Shown here one piece after another: positions 48,497-56,221 of a stretch of 63,830 nucleotides of DNA. The notes under the pieces are model-generated. The model was not told the origin of the DNA. It ran no database searches and saw nothing but the letters and a program-made list of their open reading frames with translations. The stretch comes from JBFWUM01 sp050247255 (GTDB lineage: Bacteria; Acidobacteriota; Vicinamibacteria; Vicinamibacterales; UBA2999). Numbering within the stretch: position 1 is the stretch's first letter; each line of letters begins with the position of its first letter. Made by a program: the position numbers and the translations under genes. The DNA lies in the NCBI GenBank assembly GCA_050247255.1, contig JBFWUM010000024.1:1-63830 (forward strand), given 5' to 3'.

Positions 48497-49267
48497 GTGG
48501 CGCCTGTGATCAAGTGGCTCAAGGACGCGGTGCTCGAGGTGCAGGAATACACGCGCCTCACCGCCGCGACGATCCGCGCAGTGTTCAGCCGTCCGTTCTA
48601 CGGCCGCGACGTCGTCGACCAGTTCGACGCCATCGGCATCGGCTCGCTCACCGTCGTCCTGCTCACCGGGTTCTTCACCGGCGCGGCGCTGGCGCTGCAG
48701 AGCGGCATGACCCTCGACCAGTTCGGCGCCCGCTCGCTGGTCGGCCGGCTGGTCAGCGCGTCGATGATCAAGGAGCTCGGCCCGGTGCTGACCGGCCTGA
48801 TGCTGGCCGGACGGGTCGGATCGGGTATTGCCGCGGAGCTCGGCTCGATGATGGTCACCGACCAGATCAACGCGCTGCGCGCCCTCGGCACCGATCCGGT
48901 GCGCAAGCTGGCCGTGCCGCGGCTGCTGGCGTGCTTCTTCATGGCGCCCGTGCTGACGGTCATGGCGGACGCGGCGGGGCTGATCGGCGGCTGGATCATT
49001 GCCGTGACCAACCTGAACGTGGCCTCGGGCGTCTATTGGCAATCGGTCACCGATGCGTTGTACCTGGGCGATGCGTGGATGGGCCTCATCAAGCCGTTCT
49101 TCCTCGGCTTCGTGATCGGCACGATCGGCGTGCACGTCGGGCTCCGGACACGCGGCGGTACCCAGGGGGTCGGCCGCGCCACGACCAACGCCGTGGTGGT
49201 GGCCTCGGTGGGGGTCATCGCGGTTGATTTCTTCGTGACCCCGCTGCTGATCGAGATGCTCTACTGA
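48497..49267 (+). CDS. mlaE: MlaE-type lipid ABC transporter permease
   Basis: 256 aa from GTG 48497, 3 nt after uvrB. MlaE permease family: VLLTGFFTGAALALQSGMTLDQFGA, KELGPVLTGLMLAGRVGSGIAAELG (conserved cytoplasmic loop, about residue 95), TDQINALRALGTDP and a C-terminal RTRGGTQGVGRATTNAVVVA. It forms the membrane core of a trans-envelope phospholipid transporter with the ATPase and MCE protein that follow. Confidence 0.93.
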   Translation: MAPVIKWLKDAVLEVQEYTRLTAATIRAVFSRPFYGRDVVDQFDAIGIGSLTVVLLTGFFTGAALALQSGMTLDQFGARSLVGRLVSASMIKELGPVLTGLMLAGRVGSGIAAELGSMMVTDQINALRALGTDPVRKLAVPRLLACFFMAPVLTVMADAAGLIGGWIIAVTNLNVASGVYWQSVTDALYLGDAWMGLIKPFFLGFVIGTIGVHVGLRTRGGTQGVGRATTNAVVVASVGVIAVDFFVTPLLIEMLY

Positions 49268-50139
49268 TGGCTGTGATCACCGACCGCGCCCCCGCCCGCA
49301 CGCGCCTCTCCGCCGACGACGCCCCGATCGTCGTGTTCGACAAGGTGTCGCTGGCGTTCGACGAGAAGGTCGTGCTGCGCGAGGTCAGCTTCACCCTGCT
49401 GACCGGGCACACGAAGATCTTCCTGGGGGCCAGCGGCTCGGGCAAGTCGACCATCCTGAAGCTGCTGGTCGGCCTGCTCAGGCCGGACTCGGGGCAGATC
49501 TTCGTCAACGGCGAGCGCACCGATACGATGAGCGAGGTGGAGCTGATGAAGGTGCGGGACCACCTGGGGATGGTCTTCCAGGAGGGGGCGCTCTTCGACT
49601 CGCTCACGGTGGGCGAGAACGTCGGCTACAAGCTGTACGAGGAGACCTCGATGCCAATCGAGGAGGTCGACGCGCGGGTGAACGAAGTGCTGGGCTTTGT
49701 CGGCCTCGGCGAGTTCGCATCGCGCATGCCGTCGGAGCTGTCGGGCGGCCAGCGTCGCCGCGTGGCGATTGCGAGGGCCATGGCCTTCAAGCCGCGCGTC
49801 CTGCTCTACGACGAAGCGACCACCGGCCTCGACCCGATTACCGCCGACACCGTCGATGACGAGATCATCAAGCTCCGCGACCTCGAGAACGTCAGCTCCA
49901 TCGTCGTCACCCACCAGCTGCGCGATGCGTTCCGGGTGGCGACGCACGAGGCCGTGCGCCGCGGGGACGGCGCGGAGGGAGACAGGGTGGAGATCGTCCC
50001 GGCCGACGCCGAGAAAGCGGAGGAGGCCGAGTTCATCATGCTCAGGGACGGCCGGATCTATTTCGAGGGGCACGCCGCCGAGATTCGTGAGGCGGCAACG
50101 ACCGACCCGTACCTGAAGGCCTTCCTGTCGTCGCATTAG
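49267..50139 (+). CDS. mlaF: MlaF-type lipid ABC transporter ATPase
   Basis: 290 aa, start overlapping the mlaE stop by one base. Walker A FLGASGSGKSTILKLLVGLL (about residue 55), Q-loop MVFQEGALFDSLTVGENV, signature SELSGGQRRRVAIARAMAF (about 160), Walker B LLYDEATTGLDP and switch VTHQLRDA. It has a C-terminal extension (about 230-290, HEAVRRGDGAEGDRVEIVPADAE) before the usual ending. The MlaEFD gene order is kept, but no mlaB or mlaC is seen nearby. Confidence 0.93.
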   Translation: MAVITDRAPARTRLSADDAPIVVFDKVSLAFDEKVVLREVSFTLLTGHTKIFLGASGSGKSTILKLLVGLLRPDSGQIFVNGERTDTMSEVELMKVRDHLGMVFQEGALFDSLTVGENVGYKLYEETSMPIEEVDARVNEVLGFVGLGEFASRMPSELSGGQRRRVAIARAMAFKPRVLLYDEATTGLDPITADTVDDEIIKLRDLENVSSIVVTHQLRDAFRVATHEAVRRGDGAEGDRVEIVPADAEKAEEAEFIMLRDGRIYFEGHAAEIREAATTDPYLKAFLSSH

Positions 50140-50142
50140 TAG

Positions 50143-50163
50143 GGCGCCCCTTTACGGGGCGCC
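50143..50163. terminator. Hairpin between mlaF and mlaD
   Basis: GGCGCCCC-TTTAC-GGGGCGCC, a perfect 8-bp GC stem 3 nt after the mlaF stop and without a U-tract. More likely an mRNA-stabilising or attenuating hairpin than a full terminator, since mlaD must be expressed with mlaEF. The mlaD ribosome site GAGGAG follows. Confidence 0.45.
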
Positions 50164-50180
50164 GTTGAGGAGTCACTGCA

Positions 50181-51221
50181 ATGCCGCGCACACGTTCACT
50201 CGCCTGGTCAGAACTCAAGATCGGCATCGTCGCCATCGCCGCCCTGGCGCTGGCGGCCGTGCTGATCTTCACCCTGACCGGATCCGGCGGCTTCGCCTGG
50301 CAGCGCTACCCGCTGAAGACGGTCTTCAGCAACATCGCCGGGCTCGGCGAGGGGTCGTCGGTGCGGATTGCCGGCGTGCCGGTCGGCCAGGTCACGGGCA
50401 TCGCCTTCATCGGCGACCAGGTCGAGGTCAGCTTCGAGGTGTCCGAGGACATGCGCTCGCGCGTGACCACCCACTCCACGGCGGCGCTCGGCTCGGTGTC
50501 GCTGCTCGGCGAGGCGGCGGTGGACATCACGCCGTCGAGCAGCGGGACGCCCATCCCCGAATGGGGCTACGTGCCCGCGGGGCGCGCCCCCGGATCGATT
50601 GCCGAAGTGGCGACGTCGGCCACGGCCAGCCTCGAGGAGGCGACGAAGCTGATCCAGGGGATCCGCGCGGGGCAGGGGACCATGGGGAAGCTGTTCACCG
50701 ACGACGCGCTGTACAGCGAGATCAACGCGTTCGTGTCGGCGGCGGAGCAGGTCGCGGCCAACGTGAACCAGGGGCGAGGCACGCTGGGACGGCTGGCGAC
50801 CAACGATGCCACGGCCCGCGCCCTGGAGGCGTCGCTGCAGAACCTGGAGGCGGTCACGGCGCGCATCCGGTCGGGTGAAGGGAGCCTCGGGCGGCTGCTC
50901 AACGACGATGCGTTCGGACGATCGCTGACGGCGACGACGACCAACCTGGATGCGATCACCGGGCGGATCAGCCGCGGCGAGGGAACCATGGGCCAGCTGA
51001 TGACCAACGACCAGTTGTTCCAGCGGCTCAACTCGATGGCGGGGCGGCTCGACACGCTGACGGCGGCCCTCAACCAGGGGGAGGGGACCGCCGGCCAGCT
51101 GCTCCGCGATCGCCAGTTGTATGAGAACATGAACGGAGCGGTCGGGGAGTTGCGCCAGTTGGTGGCAGACATTCGCGCCGACCCACGGAAGTTCCTCAAC
51201 GTGCGGGTGAGCCTCTTCTGA
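50181..51221 (+). CDS. mlaD: MCE-domain protein, MlaD-like
   Basis: 346 aa. One N-terminal transmembrane helix (IGIVAIAALALAAVLIFTL), then an MCE domain (VFSNIAGLGEGSSVRIAGVPVGQVTGI, about residues 45-120; GSVSLLGEAAVDITPSS). A long C-terminal helical region carries four imperfect copies of a 'GxGTLGRLxxND' type motif (GQGTMGKLFTDDAL, GRGTLGRLATNDAT, GEGSLGRLLNDDAF, GEGTMGQLMTNDQL). These probably make the periplasmic needle or hexamer contacts. It is the substrate-holding part of the MlaEFD-like system. Confidence 0.92.
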   Translation: MPRTRSLAWSELKIGIVAIAALALAAVLIFTLTGSGGFAWQRYPLKTVFSNIAGLGEGSSVRIAGVPVGQVTGIAFIGDQVEVSFEVSEDMRSRVTTHSTAALGSVSLLGEAAVDITPSSSGTPIPEWGYVPAGRAPGSIAEVATSATASLEEATKLIQGIRAGQGTMGKLFTDDALYSEINAFVSAAEQVAANVNQGRGTLGRLATNDATARALEASLQNLEAVTARIRSGEGSLGRLLNDDAFGRSLTATTTNLDAITGRISRGEGTMGQLMTNDQLFQRLNSMAGRLDTLTAALNQGEGTAGQLLRDRQLYENMNGAVGELRQLVADIRADPRKFLNVRVSLF

Positions 51222-51634
51222 TGGACACGGTCCTTCTCGGCGTCATCGCCATCTCGGTATTCGTCATGGCGGCCATCCAGGTCGCCGCCATCGTGCTGGC
51301 CGCGCGCGCCGCGCGGCGGCTCGGCGCCACCGCCGATCGGATCGAGCAGGACCTGCGGCCGATCATGGCCAACCTCCAGGCGGTGACGTCGGACGCGGCG
51401 CGAACCACGGCGCTGGCCGCCGCCACCGTCGAACGGGCCGACCGGGCCATCCAGGACGCCTCTCGCAAGGTGGAGCAGGCGCTCGCCTCGCTCCCCTCGC
51501 TGATCGAGTCGGCGCGCGACGGGTTCAATGTCCTCGCCGGACTGCGGGCGCTGGTCAACGCCTTCCGGGACGTCCGCTCCGCCCGCCGCCGCCCCGCGGT
51601 TGCCGAGGAAGAGGACGCGCTGTTTATCGGATAG
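51221..51634 (+). CDS. Small membrane-anchored coiled-coil protein, function unknown
   Basis: 137 aa. One N-terminal transmembrane helix (VLLGVIAISVFVMAAIQVAAIVLAA) is followed by an Ala-rich amphipathic helix of about 80 residues (DRIEQDLRPIMANLQAV ... KVEQALASLPSLIESA). The arrangement recalls DUF948-type proteins. It overlaps the mlaD stop by one base, so it is probably made with the Mla proteins and may stabilise or extend the MlaD assembly. Confidence 0.75.
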   Translation: MDTVLLGVIAISVFVMAAIQVAAIVLAARAARRLGATADRIEQDLRPIMANLQAVTSDAARTTALAAATVERADRAIQDASRKVEQALASLPSLIESARDGFNVLAGLRALVNAFRDVRSARRRPAVAEEEDALFIG

Positions 51635-51817
51635 TCGGTGGTCGGTCGTCGCGGCGCTAGGGTCAAGACTGTATCGACCACCGACCACCGACCACCNNNN
51701 NNNNNNNNNNNNNNNNNNNNNNNNNNNNNNNNNNNNNNNNNNNNNNNNNNNNNNNNNNNNNNNNNNNNNNNNNNNNNNNNNNNNNNNNNNNNNNNNCGAC
51801 CACCGACCACCGACCAC
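51634..51817. repeat. 7-bp repeats on both sides of the third assembly gap
   Basis: GTCGGTG, GTCGGTC at 51634-51647, then CGACCAC three times at 51675-51695 running into the N block, and CGACCAC three more times at 51797-51817 on the other side. The array was evidently too repetitive to assemble, so its real length is unknown. Confidence 0.9.
51697..51796. other. Assembly gap (100 N) inside a heptamer repeat
   Basis: Exactly 100 N, with CGACCAC units on both flanks. No gene is broken. Confidence 0.97.
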
Positions 51818-51857
51818 CCGATTTGTGGTACAAGTCCCGCGCAAGGGGGCTTCCTCG

Positions 51858-52379
51858 ATGACACGACTGCTTCTCGTTGCCGCGCTGCTGGCCGCGCCGG
51901 CGCTCTCGTATGCCCAGGATTCGAAGTCGCAGGGGGCCGTGGGCGAGCTGGTGAAACTGCTCGACGAGCGGAAGCTCGATGCGATCGCCGCCGCCCAGGG
52001 TGACGCCTTCGTCGGCGCGCTCTACCTGCCCGGTAGCCAGCTGCTGGTCGTGCGCGGGAGGCTGGCGCCGCCCGAGCGCGCCCAGTACCTGATCCTCAAC
52101 AAGAACTACCGCGATCTCTACATCGACTTGAACAGCGCCTCCGACAACGCGACGCGCGTGTTCATCTCGGACCTCGGCGCCAACGGCCTGCGGTTCCGGC
52201 GCGACGGCGACCAGCCGTTCGACACCGCGGACGTGGCCGGCAGGAGCTATTCGTTCGACGGCGACTGGGGCCGCGCCAACCTCTCGCGCGACGACTACAC
52301 CAAGGCCTGGCAGGACGCCGACGACCAGTACACGCAGATGGTGCAGGCGCTGCTCGCCGAACTGCGCAAGGCCTCCTAG
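51858..52379 (+). CDS. Exported protein of unknown function
   Basis: 173 aa from ATG 51858. Signal peptide MTRLLLVAALLAAPALSYA before QDSK. The mature part (GELVKLLDERKLDAIAAA, FVGALYLPGSQLLVVRGRLA, NKNYRDLYIDLNSASDNATRVFISDL, DTADVAGRSYSFDGDWGRANLS) has no motif I can name. It resembles recurrent acidobacterial secreted proteins of about this length. It stands alone between the gap and a minus-strand gene. A weak TGGTACAA precedes it. Confidence 0.72.
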   Translation: MTRLLLVAALLAAPALSYAQDSKSQGAVGELVKLLDERKLDAIAAAQGDAFVGALYLPGSQLLVVRGRLAPPERAQYLILNKNYRDLYIDLNSASDNATRVFISDLGANGLRFRRDGDQPFDTADVAGRSYSFDGDWGRANLSRDDYTKAWQDADDQYTQMVQALLAELRKAS

Positions 52380-52406
52380 ACCAGCCCACGGCGGCGGCGC
52401 CGGCGA

Positions 52407-52811
52407 TCACCGGCGCTGTCGTTCCAGGTTGGTCGCCAGCCGGTAGTTGTTCCAGTCGATCGCGAACTGCGCCGCAGTGATCGCGGCCACCACCCAGAAC
52501 GCCTTCCGCGGGCTCCTCTGCCGCACCTTTTCCGCGCTTCCGAGTATCGCCATGGTGGCGAGCGTCTTGATCGGATAGCGCGCGGCGGGGTGCACCATCA
52601 ACGGGTTGATTTCCCGCGCTCCCACTGAGAGCGCCTTGTGCGTGCTGTGCAGATCGAGCGTTTGTGCCAGGACGAACGGGCCATACAGGTATCGCACCTC
52701 CTGCGCCTCGGCGCGCGGCGGATCAGCCGCGAGGAACAGGGCGGCCAGCACCGCGGCCAGCAGGACGGCAGGGGAACCGGTTTTCCGTTTTGCGCGACGT
52801 TCTTGCTTCAC
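52407..52811 (-). CDS. Small membrane protein of unknown function
   Basis: 134 aa. A signal/transmembrane segment (AVLLAAVLAALFLAADPPRAEA) is followed by a conserved-looking region (FVLAQTLDLHSTHKALSVGAREINPLM) and two weaker hydrophobic helices (IKTLATMAILGSA, AFWVVAAITAAQFAIDW). The 'TLDLxSTxxALxxGAREINPLM' pattern recurs in small inner-membrane proteins of acidobacteria, but no function is known to me. Confidence 0.68.
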   Translation of the reverse strand: MKQERRAKRKTGSPAVLLAAVLAALFLAADPPRAEAQEVRYLYGPFVLAQTLDLHSTHKALSVGAREINPLMVHPAARYPIKTLATMAILGSAEKVRQRSPRKAFWVVAAITAAQFAIDWNNYRLATNLERQRR

Positions 52812-52908
52812 GTCTCACTCCCGCTGGCCTTCTGCGGTCGTCGCAGGCCAGCGGGGCTTCCCTAGGCAAGCGGGAAGCCGACATGAAGCGGCGGAGGTAG
52901 CGGGGGAA

Positions 52909-52933
52909 GGGCGGGGGCCCGAGGCCCCCGCCC
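52909..52933 (-). terminator. Terminator of TonB-dependent receptor 1
   Basis: An 11-bp perfect stem, GGGCGGGGGCC with loop CGA and GGCCCCCGCCC on the plus strand, 13 nt after the stop on the transcribed strand. Only a short CTTCC follows, so it may work by stem strength or protect the mRNA end. Confidence 0.6.
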
Positions 52934-52946
52934 GGCGGTCGGCTGA

Positions 52947-55934
52947 CTAGAAGTCGAACTGCAGGCTGATCTTCGCCAGCCGTGCGCTGAGGATCGACGT
53001 CGGCGCCAGGAACCTGCCGAAGTTCTGGTTGGCGGTGATGACCGCGTCGCTGTTCAGGGCGTTGAACAGGTCGAGGCTGACGACCGAGCGGGCCCGGCCG
53101 ACGCGCAGCACCTTGCCGATCCGGAGGTCGAGCTCGTTCCGGCGATCGAGGAACTGCGTGTTCGGCTCGAGCAGCTCGATGGTCAGGTTTGACGCGCCAC
53201 CGGCCAGCGGCCGGCCGAGGGTCGAGTTGGCGGCCAGGTAGGCGTTGCTCGCCGCGAACCACGCGTTGACGGCGTTGCCCGGCACGTTACGGTAGGTGCC
53301 CGACAGCTGCACGTCGATGCGCGGGATCGTGTAGACGGCGTAGCCCTTGAGTTGCGTGCGGAATGGCTCCGAGCGATCGCAGAACTGCGCCGCGCGCCAG
53401 CGGCCCGGGCCGCCGCCGGTGATCAGCAGCATTTCCGGCAGCGTCGAGACAATCGCGCAATCGTTCTCGGACGTCCGGCCGGTGCTGGTGCCGAACTGCA
53501 TGGTCAGCCCATTGCGCAGCCTGGCGTTCAGGTTCACGTCGACGCCGTCCCAGTGCTCGGTCCGTTCGCCGATGGCCGGGGATAGCGTGTTGTGCGCCTG
53601 GGCAGGTCGGCCGAAGGCCTCCGGCTTGAGGGCGATCACTCCGTCGAGGACGTAGCCGCCGCCGTCGGGCAGCCGCGAGTCGGCCGGGACGGTGATGCTG
53701 AAGGTGTCGAAGTCGGCCGCCGACAGCGACAGGTCGTCGGTGACGCGGAAGTTCTGCCAGATGCGGCGGAAGTAGCCGACGTCGACCGACATGCCCTGCA
53801 TCAGCTGATGCTGCACGCCGGCGGAGAACTCCCAGTTCGATTCGCGGTGGCCGAAACCGCGGCGCAGCAGGTCGTCGAACGTCGCGCCCGGGACCGCCGA
53901 GCCGAAGTTGCGGTTCGACCAGCCGCGGCACTCGCCATTCGCTGCCGGGTCGAGCAGGTCGCAGTCCGGCACGAAGTCGCCATCGGCATCGGTCCAGTTG
54001 ATGTTGGTGGTGTTGACCATCGCGTTGACCGGGTTCGGGTCGGTGCCGAGCGCGTTGAGCGTCTGGCCGCGCAGGTACTTGTTGAGGGTCACCTTGATGG
54101 CCGTCTGCCCGTTGCCGCGCACGTCATACGCCAGGCTGGTGCGGTAGGTCACGTCGTTCCAGTTCAGATTCGACTGCGCCGGGAAGCTGATGTTGCGGTT
54201 CGGGACCAGCGGGCCTGGACCGACGGTCTGGTCGGGGAAGCTGGTCGCGAAGTGGTCGTAGCGCAGGGCCAGGCCGACGGTCATACGGTTGAGCGAGATC
54301 GTGTCCTGGACGAAGAGCCCCAGGTCCATGTCCTGCTTGTTCTGGATCGTCCGCGGGTCGGCCGCCAGCGTGATCTGGTTCGGCACCCCGTTGTTGAAGC
54401 GGTAGCTGACCGGGTTCAGCGAGTAGGAGCGCGTCAGCTGGTCGCCGTGGATCTCGTTCATCCCGACCTTGACGTTGTGCCGCCCGGTCACGTAAGTGGC
54501 GCCGACGCGGAAGGCGAAGTTCGGCACGCGGGTATTGCTGTAGTTGTTGTGCGAGCGGTAGCGCAGCCCGCTCGACTGCTCGACGACCGAGATCAGCTGC
54601 TCGGCCAGCGCCACCGGTACCTGCGAGGCGGACCCGGTGCCCTGCTGCGGGTGCATGTTGCCCCAGCGCTCGTAGAGGTGCAGGCCGACGGCCTCGAGCA
54701 GGAGGCGGTTGGTCACCGGCGAGGTCCACTCCAGGTGCTCCTGGCGGAGGCGCGGGAAGCGGAAATCACGACCGGCTTCGGGCGCCTGTGTGGCGCTGAT
54801 CTGCTCCGGGCAGTTACACCACCGGTCGGCCTTGTAGGTGCCGGCAATCTTGTTGCGCGGCGACGCCTGCCACGTCAGGCGCACGCTGCTCTGCAGCACG
54901 CGGCCGCGGACCTCCGCGCGCCGCGACGTGTCGGGGACGTAGAGCCACTCGTCGGGGTTGTACTCATTGACGTTGTGGAAGATCGGCACGTAGTTCTCGG
55001 CGATGTTGCGCCGGCTCGAGAACCAGAACCAGACCTTGTCGCGGGCGACTGGGCCGCCGGCGGCCACGGTGAGATCCCAGTTCTTCTTGATCTCGTCGGG
55101 CGTGCCGAGGCCGGCGTCCTTCAGGCGCTGCGAGAAGTTCGAGCCCTGCATGGACCCGTTCGAGAAGCTGAAGAAGTCGGATGTGCTGAAGGTGTTGCCG
55201 CCGTCGCGCGGGATGAAGTTGATGCGCACGCCACCGGTCGGCAGTTCGGCGGACACCGCCGTGTGCTCGATGGTGACTTCCGAGACGGCGCCGACGTCCG
55301 GCACCTGGCCGCCCAGGTGGCCGCCGGCCTGCAGGGTCTGCGTCGGCACGCCGTTGAGCATGACGCGCTGATCCTGGTCGCGGCTGCCGTGCACGGTGAC
55401 GCTGCCGCCGACGCGCTGGATGACCGAGCCGCCGACGTCGGTGCCGCCGGCGGACGTGCCCGGAATCAGGCGCGCCAGGGTGAGGTAGTTGCGCGCGGTC
55501 GGCAGCGCATCGACCGTGTTCGAGTCGAGGACCGCTTCACGCGTGGTCGTGGAGACGTCCACAATCGGCGCCTCACCGGTGACCGTCACGGTCTCTTCGA
55601 CCGCGCCGATCCGCATTTCGGCGTTGACCGTGGTGGTTGCCGACCCCGTCAGGGTGACGGCGTCCTGCCGGACGGTCGTGAAACCGGGCAGGGCGAAGGT
55701 CACCGTATAGTCGCCCGGCCGCAGGTTCACGATGGTGAACTGGCCGTTGCTCTCGGTGACGGTCGTACGGACCCGTTCGATGAGGACCGGGCTGGCGGCC
55801 TCAACCGTGACACCGGGCAGGATGGCCCCGGAGGTGTCCCTGACCACGCCGGTCAGGGTCGCTTGCGCGGATGCGAGTGCCGGGATGAGAAGCGCACACG
55901 CCAGGAGCATGGCGGTTCTCGCGGATCTGTGCAT
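52947..55934 (-). CDS. Carboxypeptidase-regulatory-domain TonB-dependent receptor (copy 1)
   Basis: 995 aa from ATG 55934; longer in-frame openings upstream run through the promoter. A signal peptide (ending ALASA before QATL) is followed by a carboxypeptidase-regulatory-like beta domain (about residues 25-105: GVVRDTSGAILPGVTVEAAS, GDYTVTFALPGFTT). A plug domain (about 115-235: VDALPTARNYLTLARLIPG, VTVHGSRDQDQRVMLNGV) precedes a large outer-membrane beta-barrel ending ISLQFDF with a C-terminal Phe. Imports an unknown large ligand (carbohydrate, peptide or siderophore). Almost the same as copy 2 along its whole length. Own promoter at 56073-56102. Confidence 0.92.
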   Translation of the reverse strand: MHRSARTAMLLACALLIPALASAQATLTGVVRDTSGAILPGVTVEAASPVLIERVRTTVTESNGQFTIVNLRPGDYTVTFALPGFTTVRQDAVTLTGSATTTVNAEMRIGAVEETVTVTGEAPIVDVSTTTREAVLDSNTVDALPTARNYLTLARLIPGTSAGGTDVGGSVIQRVGGSVTVHGSRDQDQRVMLNGVPTQTLQAGGHLGGQVPDVGAVSEVTIEHTAVSAELPTGGVRINFIPRDGGNTFSTSDFFSFSNGSMQGSNFSQRLKDAGLGTPDEIKKNWDLTVAAGGPVARDKVWFWFSSRRNIAENYVPIFHNVNEYNPDEWLYVPDTSRRAEVRGRVLQSSVRLTWQASPRNKIAGTYKADRWCNCPEQISATQAPEAGRDFRFPRLRQEHLEWTSPVTNRLLLEAVGLHLYERWGNMHPQQGTGSASQVPVALAEQLISVVEQSSGLRYRSHNNYSNTRVPNFAFRVGATYVTGRHNVKVGMNEIHGDQLTRSYSLNPVSYRFNNGVPNQITLAADPRTIQNKQDMDLGLFVQDTISLNRMTVGLALRYDHFATSFPDQTVGPGPLVPNRNISFPAQSNLNWNDVTYRTSLAYDVRGNGQTAIKVTLNKYLRGQTLNALGTDPNPVNAMVNTTNINWTDADGDFVPDCDLLDPAANGECRGWSNRNFGSAVPGATFDDLLRRGFGHRESNWEFSAGVQHQLMQGMSVDVGYFRRIWQNFRVTDDLSLSAADFDTFSITVPADSRLPDGGGYVLDGVIALKPEAFGRPAQAHNTLSPAIGERTEHWDGVDVNLNARLRNGLTMQFGTSTGRTSENDCAIVSTLPEMLLITGGGPGRWRAAQFCDRSEPFRTQLKGYAVYTIPRIDVQLSGTYRNVPGNAVNAWFAASNAYLAANSTLGRPLAGGASNLTIELLEPNTQFLDRRNELDLRIGKVLRVGRARSVVSLDLFNALNSDAVITANQNFGRFLAPTSILSARLAKISLQFDF

Positions 55935-56072
55935 GACGGGTTCTCCCTTCGCTGGAACGAGTCGTTGTGCCGGCCGGGTTACGAGTGCCGCGACGTCCGA
56001 TCCGAAACGCCGACAGAAAGAGCGCGCTATGACGACGAGACGGCGCGAGAAGGAAAGCCCGAGGTGGGCGAG

Positions 56073-56102
56073 GTTATACGCCTGTCGGTGAACCGCCGAC
56101 AA
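56073..56102 (-). promoter_or_regulatory. Promoter of TonB-dependent receptor 1
   Basis: On the minus strand TTGTCG (complement 56097-56102), an 18-bp spacer and TATAAC (complement 56073-56078), giving a leader of about 130 nt. The layout matches that of receptor 2. The rest of 55935-56221 is leader on one side and the receptor 2 terminator on the other. Confidence 0.55.
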
Positions 56103-56183
56103 TCGCCTGGAGAGCGGATGTTTGGGGGTCGGGTGAGGACAGGAAGGAGGGTGCTGGCTGGAAGGGAGAAGCGGGGTAGCGCA

Positions 56184-56209
56184 GGGCGGAGGCCCGACGG
56201 CCCCCGCCC
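56184..56209 (-). terminator. Terminator of TonB-dependent receptor 2
   Basis: GGGCGGAGGCC-CGAC-GGCCCCCGCCC on the plus strand, one mismatch in an 11-bp stem, 12 nt after the stop. It is clearly the duplicate of the hairpin at 52909-52933. Confidence 0.6.
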
Positions 56210-56221
56210 CGTTCGCGAGTA

